This document shows, piece by piece, positions 34,974 through 42,486 of a stretch of DNA of 64,000 nucleotides. Source of the DNA: Muribaculaceae bacterium. Its GTDB lineage: Bacteria > Bacteroidota > Bacteroidia > Bacteroidales > Muribaculaceae. A program made the position numbers and the translations under genes. The notes beneath the pieces are model-generated. The model did not search any database, was not told the DNA's origin, and saw only the letters and a program-made list of their open reading frames with translations. The stretch's first letter is position 1, and each line of letters opens with the position of its first letter. Location: NCBI GenBank assembly GCA_017405965.1, contig JAFQZK010000020.1, forward strand, positions 1 through 64,000, in the 5' to 3' direction.

Positions 34974-36914
34974 TTATTGGCTAGACATTTCTTTCAATGT
35001 CTCGATGCTTTCTTTTACCATTTGTGTTCTAGGATGGCTCAATCCAAAATGAGATTTGAAAAAGTCAAATGCCTTAGTATAATAGTCCAATGCTTTATTA
35101 TATTCTCCTAAGTCATGATAAACTATACCGATATTGTTATAGACCATGGCGGTTGATGGATGTTCCGGGCCCAGTTGCGTCTCAAAGATATTGATTGCTT
35201 TACGATAAAACTCTAGTGCACTGTTGTAATTGCCTTGCCTTTCGTAAGAGTAACCAATATTATTGTATGAAGTGGCAATTGATGGGCTCTCTTTGTCTAA
35301 TACTAATTTCTGAATAGCAAGGGCTTTGAAATGGTTGTCCAGTGCATTTTTATATTCTCCTAATTCAGTATAAGCCATGCCAATGTTATTATAGGATGCT
35401 GCGGTTAAGGGATGCTCAATGCCAAGTACTCTCTCATAAATATCTAATGCTTTATATTGATAGTTAAGTGCTTCTTTGTAATTGCGTTGGTCATAGAAAA
35501 CCATACCTATGTTGCAGTATGAAATGGCAACATGAGGATGGTATTGGCCAAGTGCCTTTTCATCAATCTCAAGAGCTAGTAAATCATACTCCAAGGCCTC
35601 GTCATAATTGCCTAGTTTATAGTTGATCAGGCCGATACTTCCATAGGTCCCGGCAAGAGAAGGATGGTCCTTGCCATACAAATTTTCATAAATGTTTAAG
35701 GCCTTAAAAGAATACTCTTTTGCTTTTTCGTAATTGCCTAAATTGTAATAAACACCGCCAATGTTGTTGTATGACGTGGCAGTTGGATAAGACAGCTCCC
35801 CCATGACTTCCTTGCTTATTTTGTGAGCTTTGAGATACCACTCTAACGCTAGTTGATAATCTTCCATGCCATCATAAACCATTCCGATGTTGTTGTAAAA
35901 GGTGGAACCCCATTCGCTATCTTCTCCATATTGAGCTAGAGCGTTATACATTCCTCTAAAGAAATAAACTAAAGCCTGTTTATAGTCGGCTTGATAAACA
36001 TAAACGAAATATCCAGCGTCATTTTGCCATTGGAGATTAGTGGTGTCAAGTTCGGCACGAGTCTGGATGTACTTGGATGCTTTCTCGTTGTCGAATTGTG
36101 CCAATGCAATTGTGTAGAGTTGATATAGGTGTTCGGCGTCTTTTTGTTGTTGCTTGAGGATTGCAGCATAATCCTCATTGGCCTGCTGGATGACTTTTTG
36201 GGCACTATCGATGACCTGTTCGATTTGAGGTATTGCTTCCTTGTTCCGTTTGAGAACGTCAAGGGGGTTGAACAGTGTATGTATTAGGGAGTCAGCCTTC
36301 TCAAGTTCGCAGTTTTCAATGAGGATGTTGATTTCGGCTTCCTTCTCGCTTAGTTCATCATAGTCAGTGTGGGCGTAGTGCTCGGCCAGGCTTTCGATGA
36401 GCGACTGGTACTTCTCGAATTTTTCCTGTAATTCCTGTATGGCAGCGCGATAAAGTTCCTCGCTGATAGTATTATCCTTCAACTGCTTTTCCAATTTTGC
36501 CTTCTTAGCTTTGTAGGTGTTTTCGGCATTTTTGTAGGCTTTGTTTTCGATGCGTTGCTTTTCGGCCTGCAGCTGGGCAGTTGAGACCATCACAATGTGT
36601 AGAGGAATAGACGAGGAGAAAGTATAATTCCGTCCGATAACGCCTTTTTCGTTCAACTCATAACCCTTCTTCTGCACTTGCAGCAAGGCATACGTTTGTC
36701 CTTCTTGCTTACCTGGCATCGGCATAGAGAATGTTCCGTCTGGTTTGCTCAGGACGGCATTGTGCCCACCCTTAGCGCGCACAGTAACTCCTCCCAAAGC
36801 TTCACCGTTTTTTCCAGGTTTGCCTATTGTCTTGACATAGCCAGGTTGGACTTGAGCCATGAGCGTTGCGTCAAGTGACATTAGCAGAATAAGCAGAAGA
36901 GCTAATTGTTTCAT
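34974..36914 (-). CDS. Exported TPR protein (about 7 repeats)
   Basis: This 646-residue protein has a signal peptide (MKQLALLLILLMSLDATLMA) and a beta-sandwich module and coiled-coil block nearly identical to those of the 1148-residue protein (SLIESLAEHYAHTDYDELSEKEAEINILIEN). Seven to eight 42-residue TPRs follow. Its ATG overlaps the TGA of the preceding gene in an ATGA, so translation is coupled. It is the last gene of the long operon that starts with the 759-residue TPR gene. Role as for the other TPR paralogues. Confidence 0.88.
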   Translation of the reverse strand: MKQLALLLILLMSLDATLMAQVQPGYVKTIGKPGKNGEALGGVTVRAKGGHNAVLSKPDGTFSMPMPGKQEGQTYALLQVQKKGYELNEKGVIGRNYTFSSSIPLHIVMVSTAQLQAEKQRIENKAYKNAENTYKAKKAKLEKQLKDNTISEELYRAAIQELQEKFEKYQSLIESLAEHYAHTDYDELSEKEAEINILIENCELEKADSLIHTLFNPLDVLKRNKEAIPQIEQVIDSAQKVIQQANEDYAAILKQQQKDAEHLYQLYTIALAQFDNEKASKYIQTRAELDTTNLQWQNDAGYFVYVYQADYKQALVYFFRGMYNALAQYGEDSEWGSTFYNNIGMVYDGMEDYQLALEWYLKAHKISKEVMGELSYPTATSYNNIGGVYYNLGNYEKAKEYSFKALNIYENLYGKDHPSLAGTYGSIGLINYKLGNYDEALEYDLLALEIDEKALGQYHPHVAISYCNIGMVFYDQRNYKEALNYQYKALDIYERVLGIEHPLTAASYNNIGMAYTELGEYKNALDNHFKALAIQKLVLDKESPSIATSYNNIGYSYERQGNYNSALEFYRKAINIFETQLGPEHPSTAMVYNNIGIVYHDLGEYNKALDYYTKAFDFFKSHFGLSHPRTQMVKESIETLKEMSSQ

Positions 36915-37861
36915 GTTTTTAAGCTTTGTAAGCGATTTCTTATACTCTGTACTTGTTCATTGTTGTCGTCATAAAGGATGAGGAGGATCTCAAGAGACTT
37001 CTCAAAGCATTCGATAGCTTTAGCTTTATCGCCTTGGGCCAAATACTCGTCAGCGAGTATGTTGCTTAGTTCAACAACACGTAGCGCGTAGCCAAAGTCA
37101 CGCAAAATGGCTTCTTTGTCTCGGTTTGCCTTCTCAATGACTTTTTGGGCGAATTCTATGCGTTGTTGAATCTCCTCTTTAGCAGCACGATTGCGCTCAA
37201 GAACGGTCTCTGGGTCAAACACAGTAAGAATCAGTGAATCTGCTTTTTCAAGTTCTCCATTCTCAATGCAGATGTTGATTTGATAGTCGACAGAATCCAG
37301 ATTGTCATAGTCAGTGCGCGCATATCGGTCAGCCATGTCTCCTATGAGTGATTGATATGCCTCATATTTATTTTGTAATTCATTTAGCTCCTTGCGATAT
37401 TGTTCAGCTGTAATTTCACGTTCTTTGACCTGTTTACTGAGTTTGTCAAGCTTTTTCTTATAATTCTTTTCTGCTGTTTTGTAGGCGTTTCTTTCTATGC
37501 GTTGTTTGTCCGCAATTAATTGTGCAGAATTCACCATTACTATCTCTATGGGATTAGTCGTGGAAAAAGGTTGAGGTCGTCCAATGATACTTTTATCCTT
37601 AAGTTCATATCCCTTTTTGTAGACACTTTGTATTACTATGGCTTTACCATCCTTTTTGTCTGGCATAACAATGCTGAAATGTCCTTTTGAGTCAGAGAGA
37701 ACAGCACTATAAGCTCCTTTCATGCGGATTGTAACATTACTTAGGGTTGTGCCAGGCTTACCAGGCCGCCCTATAGTCTTTACTATGCCATGTTGGGTTT
37801 GGGCGGTGGAGATTAGGGTGGCGCAGAGGCACAGGGTCAAGAGCAAGATCTTCTTTTTCAT
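36911..37861 (-). CDS. Short TPR-poor paralogue of the exported TPR proteins
   Basis: This 316-residue protein has the same signal peptide, beta-sandwich module (NVTIRMKGAYSAVLSDSKGHFSIVMP), coiled coil and helical block as its neighbours. It has only one TPR-like hairpin near the C terminus (AKAIECFEKSLEILLILYDD). It lacks the TTNxEWQ block and the long array. It could be a minimal adaptor, a competitor of the long forms, or a deletion product of an ancestral long gene. It overlaps the next gene by 4 bp. Confidence 0.82.
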   Translation of the reverse strand: MKKKILLLTLCLCATLISTAQTQHGIVKTIGRPGKPGTTLSNVTIRMKGAYSAVLSDSKGHFSIVMPDKKDGKAIVIQSVYKKGYELKDKSIIGRPQPFSTTNPIEIVMVNSAQLIADKQRIERNAYKTAEKNYKKKLDKLSKQVKEREITAEQYRKELNELQNKYEAYQSLIGDMADRYARTDYDNLDSVDYQINICIENGELEKADSLILTVFDPETVLERNRAAKEEIQQRIEFAQKVIEKANRDKEAILRDFGYALRVVELSNILADEYLAQGDKAKAIECFEKSLEILLILYDDNNEQVQSIRNRLQSLKT

Positions 37862-37900
37862 CGTGACAAACGGGTGTTATTTGATTGGATAATTCTAAAA

Positions 37901-39949
37901 TCAGTCTTTGTTATAGCCTAACGCTTGTTTCAATAAAAGAATTGTTTTTTTAACTTCCTGGGTGGAAGGGTGCATTGAACCATAGCAGGTAGTGAATATG
38001 TCGCATGCTCTGGAGCAATAGTATAGGGCCTTATCATGAACCCCTAAGGAAAAGTACATCAAACCAATATCAAAGTAAGATGAACCTACATCTGGATGTT
38101 CGGTACCTAGTGTTTGCTCACGAATGATAAGCGCTTTTTGGAAACATTCTAGTGCATGGACATTTTCGTGTAGCATAACGTAAACTGCTCCAATGTCGCA
38201 GTATGACTGAGCAATACCGAGGCTCTTGATGCTTTTGCTTTCCCAGATGCTGATGGCCTGCTGCATGTATTCTAGAGCCTGAGCATAATCGTCTTTTTTA
38301 GCGTAAATAGCTCCGATGTTGAAGTATGTTGAAGCAACGTCGGGGTGCTCAGAGCCTAGTGTTTGCACAAGGAAGTCAAGTGCCTTATGAATGTAGTCTA
38401 GGGCCTGGTCATATTCCCCTTGATGGGCGTAAACTGCTCCGATGTTACTATAGGACATTGTTGTATATGGATGTCCCTCGCCCAATATTAAATTCCAGAT
38501 GTTAAGCGCTTTTTGATAATACTCAAGGGCTTTAGTGTATTCCTTTTGGTCGCTGTAAGCATTACCAATGTTGTTATAGCATAAGGCAACATTGATATGC
38601 TCTCCACCCAACGACGCAACCAAAATATCAAGACCCTTTTGATAGTACTCTAGTGCTTTAGTATATTCCTTCAGTTTATTGTAAACCAAGCCGATATTAA
38701 TAAAACAAGGGCCAAAATCTGGGTGTTCTGGGTCTAGAGTTTGTTGCCAAATATCAATTGCCTTTTGATAGAACTCTAACGCCCTGTCAAAGTCTTCTTG
38801 GTTGTAGTAATTAAATCCTATATTATTATAGATTGCTGCGATATCAGGGTGCTCCTTGCCCAACACCAGCTCTAATATGTCAAGCCCTTTCTTGTAAAAT
38901 ATCAGTGCTTGGGAATACTCACCTAGGGCGTCGTAAACACTTCCGATATTGTTATAGGATTTGGCAGACCAATAACTTCCTTCACCATATTGGGCTTGAG
39001 CTTGTTTCAAACCTCTCTGATAATAGTCTAAGGCCTTGCCATAGTTAGCCAGATATTCTTCAATAAAGTTTCCTGCTACTAGTTGCCATTCAATATTGGT
39101 TGTATCAAGGGCAGCACGAAGTTCAAGGTAGTGGGCGGCAGAATCGTTTTGGTAATCCATCGCGAATAATTCATGACGGTGGTAGCAGTCCTGGGCGATG
39201 TCCTCGCGATCTTTTTGCTCCAGGGCCTCGCTTTTCTCGAGATTATCGCGTACTTCAATATTGGCCTCGTGTTGCTTGTTGAGCCGGTCGATGCGAGCGT
39301 TGATGTCGCCCTTGGTGCGCAGCAGGGAGTCGGCCTCGGTGAGTCGGCCGTTCAGGATGCAGTCGCTGATGCGCAGGTTAAACTCATCCAGTTCGTCAAA
39401 GTCAATCTTAGTATAGCGCTCGGCCATTTCTTTGATGAGTTTCTCATTACTCTCTTGCTCGGCATAGAGTTGTTGCATCGCCTTGCGGTATTCCTGTTCG
39501 GTGAGTTTGTTCTTTTTCTTCAAGTCTTCAATTACGTCCTCTTTGGCTTTTAGCTTTTGTTGCAAAGTTTGACGGATTCTTTTTTCATTAGCGAGAATAT
39601 AGTCAGCCTGCTGGTCGGTCCTTTCCATTAACAGAATAAGTGGATTGATAGTATATGAGTAACGCCGTGAAGTGGCATCTGGATCAACAAGAACATAGTC
39701 GTTTTTCTTCACGCTTTCCAAAAAGAATACCTTGGCCGGGATGGGGAACGAAAATATGCCGTCGTCACCAGTTTTCGCAGTGGTGCGCCCCTTGACTTGC
39801 ACAGTGGCCCCGACAATTCGTTTTCCGGCAATCACTTTGCCGTTACTGGCCAACCGCCCGGGCGTCTTGACGATTCCATATTGGGTTTGGGCGGTGGAGA
39901 TGAGGGTGGTGCAGAGGCACAGGGTCAATAGGAGGAGTTTCTTTTTCAT
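37901..39949 (-). CDS. Exported TPR protein (about 8 repeats)
   Basis: This 682-residue protein has a signal peptide (MKKKLLLLTLCLCTTLISTAQ) and the shared N-terminal modules, closest to those of the 1319-residue protein. DNA at 39110-39435 is nearly identical to 30500-30830. It ends in eight 42-residue TPRs (YNNIGSVYDALGEYSQALIFYKK onward). It sits 84 bp after the caspase-like gene and 39 bp before the short paralogue on the same strand, so the genes are probably co-transcribed. Confidence 0.88.
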   Translation of the reverse strand: MKKKLLLLTLCLCTTLISTAQTQYGIVKTPGRLASNGKVIAGKRIVGATVQVKGRTTAKTGDDGIFSFPIPAKVFFLESVKKNDYVLVDPDATSRRYSYTINPLILLMERTDQQADYILANEKRIRQTLQQKLKAKEDVIEDLKKKNKLTEQEYRKAMQQLYAEQESNEKLIKEMAERYTKIDFDELDEFNLRISDCILNGRLTEADSLLRTKGDINARIDRLNKQHEANIEVRDNLEKSEALEQKDREDIAQDCYHRHELFAMDYQNDSAAHYLELRAALDTTNIEWQLVAGNFIEEYLANYGKALDYYQRGLKQAQAQYGEGSYWSAKSYNNIGSVYDALGEYSQALIFYKKGLDILELVLGKEHPDIAAIYNNIGFNYYNQEDFDRALEFYQKAIDIWQQTLDPEHPDFGPCFINIGLVYNKLKEYTKALEYYQKGLDILVASLGGEHINVALCYNNIGNAYSDQKEYTKALEYYQKALNIWNLILGEGHPYTTMSYSNIGAVYAHQGEYDQALDYIHKALDFLVQTLGSEHPDVASTYFNIGAIYAKKDDYAQALEYMQQAISIWESKSIKSLGIAQSYCDIGAVYVMLHENVHALECFQKALIIREQTLGTEHPDVGSSYFDIGLMYFSLGVHDKALYYCSRACDIFTTCYGSMHPSTQEVKKTILLLKQALGYNKD

Positions 39950-40033
39950 CGGGACGTACGGGTGTTACAGGATGGCTGGTGGTGAAGGCGTTATTGAGTT
40001 GGACAAAACAAAACCAGGCTGGCGGTGGGAGTG

Positions 40034-41548
40034 CTAGAAACTGATTTTTTTCCAGGCGTCGTTTTGGACTGTGGTGCTGGTCTTGGGCGTTTGGCGCTTG
40101 CGCAGGTCGAGGGTGGGGGCGACGTTGCTCACGTTGTTCTCGATGGTCTCTGACAGTTTGCCGTAGGTGACCATGCCTTGGGTGTCTTGCAACTCCTTGA
40201 GCAGATAGTAGGTGAACAGGCCGTGTCCTTCTTCCTGATAGCTCTGGGCGGTCTCGTTGCCGTGGGCTGCCGAGAAGACGATCATGTTGCCGGTGGTGGG
40301 CTTGGCGTCCTCGGCCTCGACCTCGACAGCTCGCTCGATGCTCAGGCCCTCGTTGTCACGGTTCACGCCACTGAAACAGGCGTCGATGAACATCGTCACG
40401 CGCTCAAATCCCAGACTGCCGATGGTGGCGTAGAAATCGTCAAGGGCGATGCCTTGATGCGGCTTGGTGCCCTTCACGTCGGTGGGCAGCAGATAGGACT
40501 TGTTGTTGTCGTTGAGGTCTGGTGCACCATGACCGGCATAATAGACGATGAGTCGCTTGAACCGGCGGTCGGTGATATCGTTCTTGAGCCAGTCCCTCAT
40601 CTCTTGCTCGAGCATCATGTGCTTGGTTGCGTTCTTGACGAGATGTATGTTCTCGGCAGGGATGCCCAGGGTCTTCTTGCAGTACTCTGAAAAGACTTGC
40701 GCATCGTTGATGGCAAAGGGCACATCGGACACGAAGGTGTATTTCTCGTTGCCGAAGATCAGGGCATAGGTGTCGTTGCGTGCCACTCTTCCGGTAGGAA
40801 TATCGGTGTCCACTTTCGAAATCCTGTTCATATCGGATTTGTGGGGCTGTGACGCTTGCAGGCAGATTTCGACAGCCTCCTTCGACAGGCCGTACTCGGT
40901 GCAATTGACAGTGTTGATGTTGTCGGGCAGGTTGCGTATCTCGCCCCGGTAGTACTTGTGCTTTACCTGGCCATCCTCGTTGACCTCGGTGGCAAACACG
41001 GCCTTGCCTAGCAGTGCATTGTCGCCGATCTCCACCAGGCTCAAGCTCGTGCAGGATAAAAAAGCTTGGTCCTCGACACGGGCCAGGTTGGGAATCCTCA
41101 CCGACCGCAACGACGAGCAGTTGGCAAAGGCGATGGTCTCGATGCGCTTGACGTTGACGGGAATGGAGAAATTGAACAGGCTGCGGCAGTTGAGGAAGGC
41201 TCCCCAACCGATTTCCCACAAGAAGGCGTCCATGAATTCGACGCTGTTCAGTTCCTCGCAGTTAGCGAAGGCGCAGGAACCGATGCGGCCGATGCCTGTT
41301 CCGACAACGACCTTGCGGATGGCCAGCTTCTGTTTCACCCAGGGGGCGACATTCTTCTTGAGGTCATAGTCGGGCATCTTGGCTGCGTTTTTCTTGCTGT
41401 GCGACGAGTTGGTCAGGAACAGCGTGCGGCCGTCAAATTTCCAGTCGATGCCGTTGCCGCAGCTGCCCGAACGGGAATCGGTGCCCTGGGCAGACACGAT
41501 AGCTGTCCACAGCATCATGATCGAGAATATGCAGAGTAGTCTTTTCAT
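40034..41548 (-). CDS. Exported caspase-like protease with BspA-type leucine-rich repeats
   Basis: This 504-residue protein has a signal peptide (MKRLLCIFSIMMLWTAIVSA) and BspA/LRR_5-like repeats (about 75-180: IGSCAFANCEELNSVEF, IETIAFANCSSLRSVRIP, VEDQAFLSCTSLSLVEI). A clan CD caspase-fold domain follows (about 258-490). The catalytic pair is His340 in VYYAGHGAP and Cys391 in MFIDACFSG, with NDAQVFSEYC and YLLPTDV as supporting motifs. Intact residues predict an active peptidase. Export of a caspase-like enzyme next to TPR proteins is unusual. It is probably in an operon with the outer-membrane protein upstream and the TPR genes downstream. Confidence 0.92.
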   Translation of the reverse strand: MKRLLCIFSIMMLWTAIVSAQGTDSRSGSCGNGIDWKFDGRTLFLTNSSHSKKNAAKMPDYDLKKNVAPWVKQKLAIRKVVVGTGIGRIGSCAFANCEELNSVEFMDAFLWEIGWGAFLNCRSLFNFSIPVNVKRIETIAFANCSSLRSVRIPNLARVEDQAFLSCTSLSLVEIGDNALLGKAVFATEVNEDGQVKHKYYRGEIRNLPDNINTVNCTEYGLSKEAVEICLQASQPHKSDMNRISKVDTDIPTGRVARNDTYALIFGNEKYTFVSDVPFAINDAQVFSEYCKKTLGIPAENIHLVKNATKHMMLEQEMRDWLKNDITDRRFKRLIVYYAGHGAPDLNDNNKSYLLPTDVKGTKPHQGIALDDFYATIGSLGFERVTMFIDACFSGVNRDNEGLSIERAVEVEAEDAKPTTGNMIVFSAAHGNETAQSYQEEGHGLFTYYLLKELQDTQGMVTYGKLSETIENNVSNVAPTLDLRKRQTPKTSTTVQNDAWKKISF

Positions 41549-41617
41549 TGTTTAATGCCATTAAGGTTGACGAGGCTTTTTCAGATAGTGGGGAGAGGAT
41601 TCGGGAGTATGACTTGA

Positions 41618-42430
41618 TCAGAAGCGGAATTGCAGGTAAACGCGGGACATCTTCTGTTTGAGTTTCAGTTTGCCCGTGTCATATTGCGAGTCCACATGCT
41701 TATAATTCAGGTTATTGGCATTGCGCAGCTCATAGCCCACGCCGATGAAGCTCCAGCTCAAGTTGGCGCCGAAAGAGGTCATCAGGCCGTGTCCCCAAGT
41801 GGTCTGGGTCTTCTTATCGCCTTCCCTGTTAACGACGTCATGGATGAAGGTGGCACCGATGTCGTAGCCCACGTGGAAGTAGAGTTGCAGGCGAAGTTTC
41901 TGCGCCCCGCTGTTGTTGACGGAGGTGAAGGGATAGAGCGTCAACGACGGGCCTGCTGACATGCCATAGTCGATTGAAGTCTTCTTGTGGTGCCAGGGCA
42001 TGTTGAGCATCTGCTCGCCGGTGGTGTAACCGGCAGGATTAGCACTGGAATCGTAACTGTTGTAGTTGAAATCCATCCAAGTGTAGTCAAGGCCGATGAA
42101 CAAGACCGAACCCAGCGGTTTCTTGTGGAAATTGAAGGTATGACCCCATTGCAGACCTACACCCAGCTTGTTGTCGAACTCGTTGTCAATCAAACCTGAG
42201 GTGCCGGGGAATTCCTTCGACGACAGCTTTGTGATGTCGTAGCTGATGTTGAGGTAGGTGTTCTGGCTCCAGATGTCGCGCAGGCGTGCCGAGTTGTCGT
42301 TGTTGGTCTTGCTCTGCGACTCCATGGCGATGATGTCGTTCAGGGTGGTGATCGTCGTGTCGCTGGACGAGTTGGCGCTGGCAGTCAGCACACTGGCTAA
42401 AGCGAATAACGCAAAAATGATTTTTTTCAT
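41618..42430 (-). CDS. Outer-membrane beta-barrel protein
   Basis: This 270-residue protein has a signal peptide (MKKIIFALFALASVLTASA). A polar N-terminal stretch is followed by many alternating aromatic/polar strands (VGLQWGHTFNFHKKPLGSVLFIGLDYTWMDF, LRLQLYFHVGYDIGATF, SFIGVGYEL), and the chain ends in VYLQFRF, a typical C-terminal barrel signature with Phe last. It resembles small Bacteroidales barrels of unknown function. It lies between the 759-residue TPR gene and the caspase-like gene and may provide the outer-membrane component of this system. Substrate or partner unknown. Confidence 0.82.
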   Translation of the reverse strand: MKKIIFALFALASVLTASANSSSDTTITTLNDIIAMESQSKTNNDNSARLRDIWSQNTYLNISYDITKLSSKEFPGTSGLIDNEFDNKLGVGLQWGHTFNFHKKPLGSVLFIGLDYTWMDFNYNSYDSSANPAGYTTGEQMLNMPWHHKKTSIDYGMSAGPSLTLYPFTSVNNSGAQKLRLQLYFHVGYDIGATFIHDVVNREGDKKTQTTWGHGLMTSFGANLSWSFIGVGYELRNANNLNYKHVDSQYDTGKLKLKQKMSRVYLQFRF

Positions 42431-42486
42431 TGTAACAGTGGTTTTATAAAATGATTAATTGTTAATGTTCTCGGTGTTAAGTCTTG

